NCBI RefSeq assembly: GCF_013177295.1 | Contig: NZ_CP053642.1 | Span: 248,001 to 312,000 of the forward strand | Direction: 5' to 3' | Source of the DNA: Actinomyces marmotae | Lineage (GTDB): Bacteria > Actinomycetota > Actinomycetes > Actinomycetales > Actinomycetaceae | Length of the DNA: 64,000 nucleotides | Shown here: one piece after another, positions 26,663 to 35,543 of the stretch | Position numbering within the stretch: the stretch's first letter is position 1 | Layout of the letters: every line of letters starts with the position of its first letter | Position numbers and translations under genes: made by a program | Notes under the pieces: generated by a model | Told to the model about the DNA's origin: nothing | Databases searched by the model: none | What the model saw: the letters and a program-made list of their open reading frames with translations, nothing else

Positions 26663-26737
26663 GCCACGAGCCTAATCCGATGTGCTGGCGCTCGTGGGCC
26701 GCGAGGCCTCGGCCAGCACGGCGCCCGGCCCGCCCGG

Positions 26738-27550
26738 TCAATCCACATCCACGATGACCGGCACGTGGTCGGAGGCGCCCTTGCCCTTGCGCTCATCGCG
26801 GTCGATGAGCGCGCCCGCCACCCGCGCCTCGAAAGCGGGGGAGCCGTAGACGAAATCGATGCGCATCCCCTCGTTCCTGGGGAAGCGCAGCCTCTGGTAG
26901 TCCCAGTAGGTGTAGTTCGTGACGCGCTCGCGCGTGGCCTCCACCATCCCCAGCGCCTCGAAGGAGCCGAAGGCCTCCCGCTCGGGGGCCGAGACATGCG
27001 TGGCTCCCTCGAAGGCGGCCATGTCCCACACGTCCTCGTCGCGGGGCGCCACGTTCCAGTCGCCGACCAGCGCCAGTGGGAGGGAGGGATCGGCTGCGAG
27101 CTGGGAGGCGACCTCATCCCTCAGGGCGGCCAGCCAGGCGAGCTTGTAGGCGTAGTGCGGGTGGTCCAGCTCGCGCCCGTTGGGAACGTACAGGCTCCAC
27201 AGGCGCACCGGCGCCCCATCCCCCAGTGCCTCGCCGACGGTCGCCCCCAGGGCCCGCGCCTCTACAACCGCCTCAGCGCCCTCACTCGCGGCCCAGGCCG
27301 GCTGCCCGGCGAAGGACTCGGCGACGTCGGTCAGGCCCACGCGCGAGGCGATCGCCACCCCGTTCCACTGGTTCAGGCCGTGGATGGCGAGCTCGTAGCC
27401 CGCCGCCTCGAAGGGCTCGCGCGGGAACTGATCCGGGCGGCACTTGATCTCCTGCATGGCGAGGGCATCGACGCCGTGGCGCTCCAGTACGCCCACGACC
27501 CGATCGACTCGGGTGCGGATCGAGTTGACGTTCCATGTGGCGATGCGCAT
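26738..27550 (-). CDS. xth: Exodeoxyribonuclease III
   Basis: 270 aa. AP endonuclease and 3' exonuclease of base-excision repair. All family motifs are present: TWNVNSIRTR (about 4-13), MQEIKC with the metal-binding Glu, YVPNG, GDWNVAPRDEDVW, RIDFVYGSP and SDHVPVIVDVD with the catalytic His at the end. A TAGCCT box (27557-27562, minus strand) lies 6 nt before the ATG. Confidence 0.96.
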   Translation of the reverse strand: MRIATWNVNSIRTRVDRVVGVLERHGVDALAMQEIKCRPDQFPREPFEAAGYELAIHGLNQWNGVAIASRVGLTDVAESFAGQPAWAASEGAEAVVEARALGATVGEALGDGAPVRLWSLYVPNGRELDHPHYAYKLAWLAALRDEVASQLAADPSLPLALVGDWNVAPRDEDVWDMAAFEGATHVSAPEREAFGSFEALGMVEATRERVTNYTYWDYQRLRFPRNEGMRIDFVYGSPAFEARVAGALIDRDERKGKGASDHVPVIVDVD

Positions 27551-27647
27551 GGAAGGAGGCTACCGGCCGGAGCGCGGCCCTGAACCCGGGTGGGGCGCGC
27601 GGCGCTCCCTTCCCGGGCACGGCGGGCCCTGGCGCTAGCCTGATGTC

Positions 27648-28472
27648 ATGGGAACCGCACTCATCACCGGAGGCACATCGGGCATCGGACTGGAGCTCGC
27701 CTGGCAACTCGCCGAGGCCCATCATGACCTCGTGCTCGTGGCCAGGGACGCGGCACGGCTCGCCGCCGTCGCCGAGGAGATCCACCAGGCAGCGGGCGTC
27801 GGTGTCCAGGTGATCGAGGCCGACCTCTCCGTCCCCGAGGACCTCGAGCGCGTGGCTTCTCGCCTGCGGGACGGCGTGACCGGCGCCGTCGTCGGGGCGC
27901 AGGGCGTGCACAGCGCCGAGCAGGTGGCGGCCCGTCCCATCGACCTGCTCGTCAACAATGCCGGGTTCGCCGTTGGCCAGGCCTTCGTCGGCGGCGACCT
28001 GGGCCAGGAGAGGCGCGCCCTCGACGTCATGGTCGGCGCCGTCATGACCCTCACCCACCAGGCCCTTCCCGGCATGGTGCGGCGCGGGCACGGCGCCATC
28101 CTCAACATCGCCAGCATGACCGCGCTGACAGCCATGGGGACCTACGCCGCTCACAAGGCCTGGGTGCGGACCTTCACCGAGGGGATCGCCTCCGAGCTGG
28201 TGGGCACCGGAGTGACCGCCACCGTCGTCAATCCCGGTCTGACCCGTACCGAGTTCCACGACCGCGCCGGCATGGATGGCTCCCACTGGCCCGAGGTCAT
28301 GTGGCTCGACGCCGCCGACGTCGCCCGCGCCGCGCTCGCGGCGGTGCGCCGGGGCCAGGTCATCTGCACGCCGTCGGCCCGTTACCAGGTGGGCAACGCG
28401 GCGTTGAGGCTGGCGCCGAGATGGTTCGTGCGCCGTGTCGCCGGGCACGCCTCGGCGGCCACCCAGTACTGA
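27648..28472 (+). CDS. Short-chain dehydrogenase/reductase
   Basis: 274 aa. Rossmann motif TGGTSGIG (7-14), LVNNAG, the catalytic serine in NIASMTA and YAAHK supplying Tyr and Lys. The cofactor loop has VARD, which suggests NADP. It resembles the DltE/YqjQ type of SDR; substrate unknown. A TAGCCT box (27636-27641) lies 6 nt before the ATG. Divergent from xth. Confidence 0.9.
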   Translation: MGTALITGGTSGIGLELAWQLAEAHHDLVLVARDAARLAAVAEEIHQAAGVGVQVIEADLSVPEDLERVASRLRDGVTGAVVGAQGVHSAEQVAARPIDLLVNNAGFAVGQAFVGGDLGQERRALDVMVGAVMTLTHQALPGMVRRGHGAILNIASMTALTAMGTYAAHKAWVRTFTEGIASELVGTGVTATVVNPGLTRTEFHDRAGMDGSHWPEVMWLDAADVARAALAAVRRGQVICTPSARYQVGNAALRLAPRWFVRRVAGHASAATQY

Positions 28473-28595
28473 GCGTGCTCACGCCCGCTGCCACCGCCCC
28501 GGTGGGCGGCCCCGCCCCGGTGGGGCCGATGCGCGCCGGTTCGCGGTAGGCGGACTGGGCTCGATGAAGGACGATGGTCCTGCCATGATGGCGGC

Positions 28596-29093
28596 ATGGC
28601 TCAGATCACCCTTCATGGAGACCTCATCACGACTACCGGAACCCTGCCCGCCGTGGGGGCCGAGGCTCCCGCCTTCGAGCTCGTCGGCGCCGACCTCGCC
28701 CCGGTGACGAGCGAGTCCCTGCGCGGCAAGCGCCTCGTGCTCAACATCTTCCCGTCCATCGACACCGGCGTGTGCGCCTCCAGCGTGCGCGAGTTCAACA
28801 AGCGCGCCGCCTCCTTGGGCAACACCACCGTCCTGTGCGTCTCGGCGGACCTCCCCTTCGCGCACGCCCGTTTCTGCGGCGCCGAGGGAATCGAGAACGT
28901 CGTCACCGCCTCGAGCTTCCGTTCCACCTTCGGCCACGACTACGGCGTGACCATCGCCGACTCTCCCATGGCTGGGCTGCTCTCACGCGCCGTCGTCGTC
29001 CTGGACCCCCAGGGCACGGTTCTCCACGCCGAGCAGGTCCCCGAGGTCGCGCAGGAGCCCGACTACGAGGCCGCGATCGCCGCGCTCTCCTGA
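28596..29093 (+). CDS. tpx: Thiol peroxidase (atypical 2-Cys peroxiredoxin)
   Basis: 165 aa. Peroxidatic Cys60 lies in FPSIDTGVCASSVR and the resolving Cys94 in ARFCGAEG, the Tpx arrangement. It reduces alkyl hydroperoxides with thioredoxin. A CATGAT box (28584-28589) lies 6 nt before the ATG, implying a leaderless mRNA. A strong terminator follows. Confidence 0.96.
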   Translation: MAQITLHGDLITTTGTLPAVGAEAPAFELVGADLAPVTSESLRGKRLVLNIFPSIDTGVCASSVREFNKRAASLGNTTVLCVSADLPFAHARFCGAEGIENVVTASSFRSTFGHDYGVTIADSPMAGLLSRAVVVLDPQGTVLHAEQVPEVAQEPDYEAAIAALS

Positions 29094-29104
29094 GCCTAGG
29101 CCCC

Positions 29105-29146
29105 ATCCGGGTCCCGGCCGCCCAGACGGGAGGCCGGGACCCGGAT
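29105..29146. terminator. tpx terminator
   Basis: 15-bp perfect stem (29105-29119 with 29132-29146), 12-nt loop, 12 nt after the tpx stop. Confidence 0.75.
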
Positions 29147-29162
29147 CGTCTAACCTTGGGGT

Positions 29163-29732
29163 GTGAGCACCAATGACCCTCAGCGCGCCCGCCTGGCCGA
29201 GCTCGTCGGCGAACTCGCCGTTGTGCGAGGCGCCGTCACTCTCGCCTCCGGCCTGACCTCTGATTTCTACGTGGACATGCGCCGCGCCACCCTTCACCAT
29301 GAGGCCGCCCCCCTCATCGGCCACGTCATGCTCGATGTGCTCGAGGAGGCGGGCCTGACCACCGAGGACTACGACGCCGTCGGCGGCCTGACCATGGGGG
29401 CGGACCCGGTGGCCACCGCCATGCTTCACGCGGCCGCCTCGCGCGGCCTTGAGCTCGACGCCTTTGTCGTGCGCAAGGCGGCCAAGGACCACGGGATGAA
29501 GCGCCGTATCGAGGGCCCGTCCGTCGAGGGGCGCCGCGTCGTCGTCCTTGAGGACACCTCCACCACCGGCGGCTCACCCCTGGAGGCTGTCGAGGCCCTG
29601 CGCGAGGCCGGGGCGACGGTCCTGGCCGTTGCCGTCGTCGTCGACCGCGCCACCGGGGCCCGCGAGCGCATTGAGGCCACCGGCGTGCCCTACCACGCCG
29701 CTCTGGGCCTTGGTGACCTGGGGCTGGGCTGA
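29163..29732 (+). CDS. pyrE: Orotate phosphoribosyltransferase
   Basis: 189 aa. Joins orotate and PRPP to give OMP in pyrimidine synthesis. The PRPP loop VVLEDTSTTGGSPLEA is near residues 122-137, and FVVRKAAKDHG supplies catalytic lysines. GTG start, 6 nt after a TAACCT box (29151-29156). Stand-alone, away from other pyr genes. Confidence 0.95.
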   Translation: MSTNDPQRARLAELVGELAVVRGAVTLASGLTSDFYVDMRRATLHHEAAPLIGHVMLDVLEEAGLTTEDYDAVGGLTMGADPVATAMLHAAASRGLELDAFVVRKAAKDHGMKRRIEGPSVEGRRVVVLEDTSTTGGSPLEAVEALREAGATVLAVAVVVDRATGARERIEATGVPYHAALGLGDLGLG

Positions 29733-29742
29733 GTTCGCGGTT

Positions 29743-29785
29743 CAGTCCACGAGTGCTTGTCATCGTGCGCTCTGCTCGTGGACTG
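29743..29785. terminator. Stem-loop after pyrE
   Basis: 11-bp perfect arms (29743-29753 with 29775-29785) around a 21-nt loop. Confidence 0.5.
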
Positions 29786-29835
29786 GACACCCGGGTTCGC
29801 CAGGCTGATGTGGCGTACTCCGTCTTCGCCCCATC

Positions 29836-29850
29836 TTTCGATAATCGAAA
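29836..29850. promoter_or_regulatory. Operator candidate of the XRE/ImmA pair
   Basis: Perfect 15-bp odd palindrome TTTCGATAATCGAAA. It ends 8 bp before the TACGCT -10 box (29859-29864) of the XRE gene, where a bound repressor would block RNA polymerase. Confidence 0.65.
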
Positions 29851-29871
29851 CTCGCGGGTACGCTTGAGAGC

Positions 29872-30207
29872 ATGGGCTCCATCGGTACGCGCATCAAGGA
29901 GACGTTGGTCGCGCGCGGCCAGACGCAGGCGGCTCTGGCTGCCGCCGTCGGTCTGAGCGAGTCGGCGATGTCCAAGGCCCTCGCCGGGACCCGGTCCCTG
30001 TCATCGATCGAGGCCGCGCTCATCGCCGAGCATCTTGGCCTCACGATGCACTGGCTCGTCACCGGTGAGGCGGATCCTTTTGAGGTCCGCGCGGCTGCGC
30101 GGCACAGTTATGACCGGCCCACGGGGACCTACTCGTGTGATCCCTCTGCTGACCGGCAGGTGCTTGAGGACATCGCCCTGGTCTACCGGCAGGTGCAGTC
30201 GGCGTGA
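29872..30207 (+). CDS. XRE-family helix-turn-helix regulator
   Basis: 111 aa. Residues 5-60 form a Cro/C1-type HTH (KETLVARGQTQAALAAAVGL...). The rest is a short tail. It overlaps the ImmA gene by 4 bp. Such pairs are two-gene regulatory modules in which the XRE protein binds DNA and the metalloprotease cuts or destabilises it; some behave like toxin-antitoxin systems. A perfect palindrome just upstream of its -10 box fits autorepression. Confidence 0.88.
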   Translation: MGSIGTRIKETLVARGQTQAALAAAVGLSESAMSKALAGTRSLSSIEAALIAEHLGLTMHWLVTGEADPFEVRAAARHSYDRPTGTYSCDPSADRQVLEDIALVYRQVQSA

Positions 30208-31043
30208 GCAGCCTGAGCGTCCAGCGGGCTGCGGCTAAGGCTCGCTCCGCCCTGGGGGAGGGCTTCGCCTCCTGCTTCTACGACCGGGTCGAGAGCGCCC
30301 TCGGAGTCGAGGTGATCGTTGTCCCGCTGTCCGAGGACGGGTACTCGCTGACTCTCGGGGGGCACAAGGTCATCGTCGTGGCGGCGACGGAGCACTGGTA
30401 CCGGAGTAACTTCACCCTCGCCCATGAGCTCGGTCACTTCCTCGTCGAGGGTGCGTCCTCATTGGGCGGTCAGGAGGCCGAGGACATGGCGAATGCCTTC
30501 GCGGCCGACCTGCTCATGCCCGTGGAGCGTGTCGGTTCCGTTGACTGGGGGCGAGCGACGGCCGCGACCGTCGCCCAGTTGTGCTGGGAGCTTGGAGTGT
30601 CCACCCAAGCCCTGGAGGTCAGACTGAGGTACCTGCGTGTGACGCCCGGCGACGAAGCGCGCTCGGCGTTGGCTGCATCGACGGCAGCGCTGCTGAGGAA
30701 CTCGCTCGCATCATCGGTGGCATCACCTGCCGAAGTGTCTGCGCGTGTGCAGTACTCCGCTCGCCGTCGGTTCCCTGAACGGGTTGTCACGGGGCTGCGC
30801 CGTGCGGTCGCGGACGGAAAGGCTCCCCAAGCATCGCTCTGCTGGGTGCTCGGCCTGCCCTCGCAGGAAGAGCGCGACGACGACGATGAGGCGGTCGACC
30901 CTCACGGGCTCGACAGGAACCAGGCACACGAGGCACTGGCCACCTTGAGGAAGCACGACCGTCACGTCCGCCCCGACGGGTTACGACCAGATCGTCAACG
31001 ACCTGTGGGAGAAGCAAAGACAACGTGGGACGCAGCGCCGTGA
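30204..31043 (+). CDS. ImmA/IrrE-family metallopeptidase
   Basis: 279 aa from a GTG overlapping the XRE stop. The zinc motif HELGH is at residues 74-78 in SNFTLAHELGHFL, followed by EDMANAFAADLLMP, the ImmA/IrrE pattern. The C-terminal half (about 130-260) is helical and less conserved. Codon bias collapses after about position 30960 in this frame, while the +1 frame becomes strongly coding (reading TSAPTGYDQIVNDLWEKQRQ and on) until a stop at 31045-31047. The true C-terminus may therefore lie in that frame. Confidence 0.85.
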   Translation: MSSLSVQRAAAKARSALGEGFASCFYDRVESALGVEVIVVPLSEDGYSLTLGGHKVIVVAATEHWYRSNFTLAHELGHFLVEGASSLGGQEAEDMANAFAADLLMPVERVGSVDWGRATAATVAQLCWELGVSTQALEVRLRYLRVTPGDEARSALAASTAALLRNSLASSVASPAEVSARVQYSARRRFPERVVTGLRRAVADGKAPQASLCWVLGLPSQEERDDDDEAVDPHGLDRNQAHEALATLRKHDRHVRPDGLRPDRQRPVGEAKTTWDAAP

Positions 31044-31738
31044 CTGATGATGTTCAAGAGGCATACGGTCCCGGCCATCGCCCCCCTCTGCCGCCTGAGG
31101 AGGACCGGCCGGCGGACGACCGGGAGGTCGGCGTCGGGCCCTGGCCCGGGGGAGAGGGCGCCTGGCCCAAGGACCCCCGGTACGACCCCGAGCTCCTGCG
31201 CGAGGGGGACCGGCGCAACGTCGTCGATCGCTACCGGTACTGGAGGGTGGAGGCCGTCCGCGCCGACCTCGCCTCCCGCGCCCACCCGCTCCAGGTGGCC
31301 ATCGAGAACGTCAGCCAGGACCTCAATATCGGCTCCATCGTGCGCAGCGCCAACGCTTTCAACGTCTCCGGCATCCATATCGTGGGGCGGCGCCGCTGGA
31401 ACCGTCGCGGCGCCATGGTCACTGACCGCTACCTTGACGTGCGCCACCACCCCGGACCGGAGGGCCTCCTCGCCTGGGCGATCGCCGAGGGCTATGAGCC
31501 GATCGCCATCGACAACGGCCCCGGCTCGACGCCGCTGGAGCAGGCGCGCCTCCCCGAGCGCTGCCTCATGATCTTCGGGTCGGAGGGCCAGGGCATCAGC
31601 GAGCAGCTCCTCGCGGGCTGCTCCCGCCTCCACCGGATCGGCCAGTACGGCTCCACCCGGTCAATCAACGTCGCGGCGGCCGCCGCCGTGGCGATGCACG
31701 CCTGGGTCCTCCAGCACGGCGGTCCCGCGCCCGACTGA
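31025..31738 (+). CDS. TrmH/SpoU-family RNA 2'-O-methyltransferase
   Basis: 237 aa. The three SPOUT motifs are clear: NIGSIVRSANAFN (about 98-110), IFGSEGQGIS and SINVAAAAAVAMH. It methylates ribose in tRNA or rRNA using S-adenosylmethionine; the exact target is not evident. The start is uncertain: GTG 31025 or GTG 31040, both overlapping the end of the ImmA gene. The acidic, Pro-rich first 60 residues are outside the core fold. Confidence 0.9.
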   Translation: MGRSAVTDDVQEAYGPGHRPPLPPEEDRPADDREVGVGPWPGGEGAWPKDPRYDPELLREGDRRNVVDRYRYWRVEAVRADLASRAHPLQVAIENVSQDLNIGSIVRSANAFNVSGIHIVGRRRWNRRGAMVTDRYLDVRHHPGPEGLLAWAIAEGYEPIAIDNGPGSTPLEQARLPERCLMIFGSEGQGISEQLLAGCSRLHRIGQYGSTRSINVAAAAAVAMHAWVLQHGGPAPD

Positions 31739-31890
31739 CCGCGCATCCGCCGGTGCTACCGGGCTGCCGCGCTGCCGCGCCCGAGTCGGAGTGAGCAGGG
31801 GTCCCGGGACCATCGCCCGGTACCCGATCGACCTGATCCGTGGAAGAATCAGTGCCGCACCATTGCCACATCTCACCCAGGAGGCACCCA

Positions 31891-32940
31891 GTGGCCATCG
31901 CTACCCCGGAGTCGTACGCGGACATGCTTGATCGCGCGAAGGCTGGCAAGTACGCCATCCCCGCCATCAACGTCACCTCCTCCCAGACTCTCTCCGCCGC
32001 CCTGAAGGGTTTTGCCGACGCCGAGTCGGACGGCATCGTTCAGATCTCCAACGGCGGCGCCGCCTACTGGTCCGGCTCCTCCCGCGCCGACAAGGTGAAG
32101 GGCTCGATCGCCTTCGCCGCCTACGCCCGCGCCGTCGGCGACCTCTACCCGGTCCAGATCGGCCTGCACACCGACCACTGCCCCAAGGCGATGCTCGAGC
32201 CCTGGATCATCCCGCTCCTGGAGATCGAGGCCGAGCAGGTCAAGCGCGGTGAGCTCCCGATGTTCAACTCCCACATGTGGGACGGCTCCGCCGAGTCCCT
32301 CGACGACAACATCGAGATCGCCGTCGACATGCTCGCCCGCGCCAAGGCCGCCAACGTCGTCCTCGAGATCGAGATCGGCGCCGTCGGTGGCGAGGAGGAC
32401 GGCATCAAGGGCGAGGAGAACGCCAACCTCTACACCACGGCCGACGACGCCTGGCGCGCCATCGAGGCCCTGGGCCTGGGTGAGAACGGCCGCTACATCA
32501 CCGCCCTCACCTTCGGCAACGTCCACGGCGCCTACAAGCCCGGCCACGTCAAGCTCCGCCCGGAGATCCTCGGCGAGATCCAGGACGACGTCGCGAAGCG
32601 CCTCGGCGACCGCCTGTCCACCAAGGTCGGCACCCAGGACTCCCCCTTCGACCTCGTCATGCACGGCGGCTCCGGCTCCACCGACGAGGAGATCGCCACC
32701 GCGGTGCGCAACGGCGTCATCAAGATGAACGTCGACACCGACACCCAGTACGCCTACACCCGTCCGGTGGCCGACTGGATGCTGAAGAACTACGACGGCG
32801 TCCTCAAGATCGACGGCGAGGTCGGCAACAAGAAGACCTACGACCCGCGCGCCTGGGGCAAGGCCGCCGAGAACGGCATGGCCGCCCGCGTCGTCGAGGC
32901 CTGCGAGCGCCTCGGCTCCGTCGGCTCCGCCAAGCGCTGA
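31891..32940 (+). CDS. fba: Class II fructose-bisphosphate aldolase
   Basis: 349 aa, GTG start 6 nt after AGGAGG. Zinc-dependent aldolase of glycolysis and gluconeogenesis. Key parts: AIPAINVTSSQT, the HTDHCPK zinc site, EIEIGAVGGEEDG, FGNVHGAYKPGHV and MHGGSGS. The codon use is extremely biased to C/G-ending codons, as expected for a highly expressed gene. Confidence 0.96.
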   Translation: MAIATPESYADMLDRAKAGKYAIPAINVTSSQTLSAALKGFADAESDGIVQISNGGAAYWSGSSRADKVKGSIAFAAYARAVGDLYPVQIGLHTDHCPKAMLEPWIIPLLEIEAEQVKRGELPMFNSHMWDGSAESLDDNIEIAVDMLARAKAANVVLEIEIGAVGGEEDGIKGEENANLYTTADDAWRAIEALGLGENGRYITALTFGNVHGAYKPGHVKLRPEILGEIQDDVAKRLGDRLSTKVGTQDSPFDLVMHGGSGSTDEEIATAVRNGVIKMNVDTDTQYAYTRPVADWMLKNYDGVLKIDGEVGNKKTYDPRAWGKAAENGMAARVVEACERLGSVGSAKR

Positions 32941-33245
32941 CCAACCTCGCGGAGCGCTGGATGTGAGCGCGTCACCCGGCTGACGCTCCCATCCGGATGA
33001 CAGGCGGCCCCGATGCCCATGCGGCATCGGGGCCGCGCCGCTCCGCCGCGGGCCAGGGGCCCGAGTCCCATGCCAAGCCGCGGCGCGGCGATATCTGGCC
33101 TGAAAGACTTGCAGCAAGGGGGGCAGGATGTGCAATGATGGGGTGTCGCCCGCGACATCGGACCTACCCCGGGCTCGTCGAGCGGGCAGTCGCTCACGCG
33201 GGGCTTTCCTCGCCCACGCGGTTGTCTTGTCCAAAGGAGGACCTC
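32941..33245 (+). promoter_or_regulatory. fba terminator and control region of the sugar ABC operon
   Basis: This 305-bp gap has no gene. It holds a 14-bp stem-loop (33004-33036) that ends fba transcription, then a perfect odd palindrome CTTGCAGCAAG (33108-33118) that resembles a LacI-family operator and whose TTGCAG could act as a -35. A candidate -10 lies near 33132-33138. AAAGGAGG (33233-33240) is the ribosome site of the binding-protein gene. Confidence 0.6.
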
Positions 33246-34577
33246 ATGCGACTCGTTTCCCGCCGCTCCATGCTCTGTGGCTCCGCCGCGCTCGCTGTTG
33301 CTGCAACCCTGGCAGCCTGCGGTGAGTCCGGTTCCTCTGGCAAGGGCGGTGTCTACTTCCTCAACTTCAAGCCTGAGGCCGAGGAGGCCTTCAAGGCCAT
33401 CGCCGAGGCCTACAAGGCCAAGACCGGAGTTGAGGTCAAGGTCGTCACCGCCGCCGCCGGCAAGTACGAGGAGACCCTGACCTCCGAGGTCGCCAAGTCC
33501 GCCCCGCCCACCCTGTTCAACATCAACGGCCCGGTCGGCCTGGCCAACTGGAAGGATTACGCGACCGACCTGAGCGACACCGCCGCCGCCAGGGCCCTCA
33601 CGGACAACTCGCTCGCCCTCAAGGGCGACGACGGCAAGATCTACGGCGTCCCGCTGGCCACTGAGGGCTACGGCATCATCTACAACAAGGCCATCCTCGA
33701 CAAGTACTTCGCCATGGACGGCGCCAAGGCCGCGAGCGTCGGCGAGATCAAGGGCTTCGCCAAGCTCAAGGAGGTCGTTGAGGACATCCAGGCCAAGAAG
33801 GACGAGCTCGGCATCAGCGGCGCCTTCGCCGCCACCTCGCTCTCCCCGGGCGAGGACTGGCGCTTCCAGACCCACCTGGCGAACTACCCCGTCTTCTACG
33901 AGCTGCGCGACCTGGGTGCCACCGATTCGAAGGACCTCAAGCTCACCTACTCGGAGAACTACAAGCAGATCTTCGACCTCTACCTCAACAACTCCACCAT
34001 CGCCCCCACGGAGGCCTCCGCGAAGGCCGTCACCGACTCCATGTCCGAGTTTGCGCTCGGCAAGTGCGCCTTCGTGCAGAACGGCAACTGGGCCTGGTCC
34101 CAGATCTCCGAGGTAGCGGGCAACACCGTCAAGCAGGAGGACATCCACTTCCTGCCCATCTACGTGGGCGTCGAGGGCGAGGAGAAGTACGGCATCGCCC
34201 TGGGCACGGAGAACTACCTGACGATTAACTCCGAGGCCCCCGATGCCGCCAAGGATGCCACTAAGGACTTCCTCAACTGGCTCCTCACCGACGCCGAGGC
34301 CGCCAAGATGCTCGTCGACAAGTCCGTCGTCTCAGTGGCCCCCTACTCGGCGTTCTCCAGTCTCACCCCGGCTGACCCGCTGGGCAAGGAGATCGTCTCC
34401 TACCTCAACAACAAAGAACTCTCCCCCGTCAACTGGGTGTTCCCGACCTTCCCGAGCCAGGAGTTCAAGGACCAGCTCGGCCAGCACCTGTCCCAGTACG
34501 CCTCCGGCAAGGAGGACTGGACCGCGGTCAAGGACTACTTCGTCAAGGGCTGGGCCGAGGGCAAGGCCAAGGCCTGA
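33246..34577 (+). CDS. Sugar ABC transporter binding lipoprotein (CUT1 type)
   Basis: 443 aa. Lipoprotein signal peptide with lipobox LAAC (Cys about residue 24), then an extracellular solute-binding fold of family 1 (FNINGPVGLANWKD, DGKIYGVPLATEGYGIIYNK). It captures a carbohydrate for the two permeases downstream. The ligand cannot be read from sequence; oligosaccharide is likely for the CUT1 class. The ATG follows AAAGGAGG by 5 nt. Confidence 0.93.
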   Translation: MRLVSRRSMLCGSAALAVAATLAACGESGSSGKGGVYFLNFKPEAEEAFKAIAEAYKAKTGVEVKVVTAAAGKYEETLTSEVAKSAPPTLFNINGPVGLANWKDYATDLSDTAAARALTDNSLALKGDDGKIYGVPLATEGYGIIYNKAILDKYFAMDGAKAASVGEIKGFAKLKEVVEDIQAKKDELGISGAFAATSLSPGEDWRFQTHLANYPVFYELRDLGATDSKDLKLTYSENYKQIFDLYLNNSTIAPTEASAKAVTDSMSEFALGKCAFVQNGNWAWSQISEVAGNTVKQEDIHFLPIYVGVEGEEKYGIALGTENYLTINSEAPDAAKDATKDFLNWLLTDAEAAKMLVDKSVVSVAPYSAFSSLTPADPLGKEIVSYLNNKELSPVNWVFPTFPSQEFKDQLGQHLSQYASGKEDWTAVKDYFVKGWAEGKAKA

Positions 34578-34668
34578 TCCTCCGCCCTCGCGGCAATGCT
34601 CCGCCGACGGCGCCCGGCCACCCGGCTGGACGCCGTCGGCTGAGCCACCCACCTCCCGCCTCCATTCG

Positions 34669-34688
34669 GCCCGGCAGAGTCGCCGGGC
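34669..34688 (+). promoter_or_regulatory. Stem-loop between binding protein and permease
   Basis: 7-bp GC stem (GCCCGGC / GCCGGGC) with a 6-nt loop. Such hairpins often stabilise the upstream binding-protein mRNA or partly terminate, giving more binding protein than permease. Confidence 0.5.
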
Positions 34689-34703
34689 GCTGCAAGAGGA
34701 ATC

Positions 34704-35543
34704 ATGAACAGCGCACTCAAGAAGTACTTCCCGATATTCGCCGGACCCACGATCCTGGCCTTCCTCATCGCCTTCCTCGTCCCGTTCTTTATGGGGCTCT
34801 ACCTGTCCTTCACCAAGTTCAAGACCCTGACGAACGCCAAGTGGGTGGGCCTGGATAACTACTCCAAGGTCCTTGAGTCGGACTTCGGCTCGGCGCTGTG
34901 GTTCACGGTCATCGTCTCGGTGATCTCCATCATCACCGTCAACCTCGGGGCCTTCACGCTGGCCTACCTGCTGACGCGCAAGCTCAAGGGCACCAACTTC
35001 TTCCGCTCGGTGTTCTTCATGCCCAACCTCATCGGCGGCATCGTCCTGGGATTCACCTGGCAGGTCATGCTCAACGCGATCCTCAAGCACTGGGGCCAGA
35101 CCATCGTCAATGACTGGCACCTCGGCCTCCTCGGCCTCATCCTGCTGGTGAACTGGCAGCTCATGGGCTACATGATGATCATCTACATCGCGGGGCTGCA
35201 GAACGTTCCGCCCGAGCTCATCGAGGCCGCGCAGATCGACGGGGCGAATGGGTGGACGACGCTGCGCAACGTCACCATCCCGATGGTCATGCCCTCGATC
35301 ACCATCTGCCTGTTCCTCACCCTGGCGAACACCTTCAAGATGTTCGACCAGAACCTGGCGCTGACCAACGGCGCCCCGCTCAAGAAGACCGAGATGGCGG
35401 CCCTGAGCATCTACAACACCATGTACCACGCCCGCAACCAGATGGGGCAGGCGCAGGCCGCCGCGGTGATCTTCTTCCTCATCGTCGCCGCGATCGCGCT
35501 CGTTCAGCTGCGCGTCACCCGCGCCAAGGAGGTCGACGCATGA
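34704..35543 (+). CDS. Sugar ABC transporter permease (MalF type)
   Basis: 279 aa, six transmembrane helices. The EAA loop ELIEAAQIDGANGWTTLRNV (about residues 171-190) contacts the ATPase. The usual first helix (FPIFAGPTILAFLIAFLVPF) is present but there is no large MalF-type periplasmic domain. The next permease overlaps by 4 bp. Confidence 0.93.
   Translation: MNSALKKYFPIFAGPTILAFLIAFLVPFFMGLYLSFTKFKTLTNAKWVGLDNYSKVLESDFGSALWFTVIVSVISIITVNLGAFTLAYLLTRKLKGTNFFRSVFFMPNLIGGIVLGFTWQVMLNAILKHWGQTIVNDWHLGLLGLILLVNWQLMGYMMIIYIAGLQNVPPELIEAAQIDGANGWTTLRNVTIPMVMPSITICLFLTLANTFKMFDQNLALTNGAPLKKTEMAALSIYNTMYHARNQMGQAQAAAVIFFLIVAAIALVQLRVTRAKEVDA

Noticed and set aside
29872..31047. Prophage fragment
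   Set aside because: The XRE/ImmA pair has no integrase, attachment site or phage structural gene near it.
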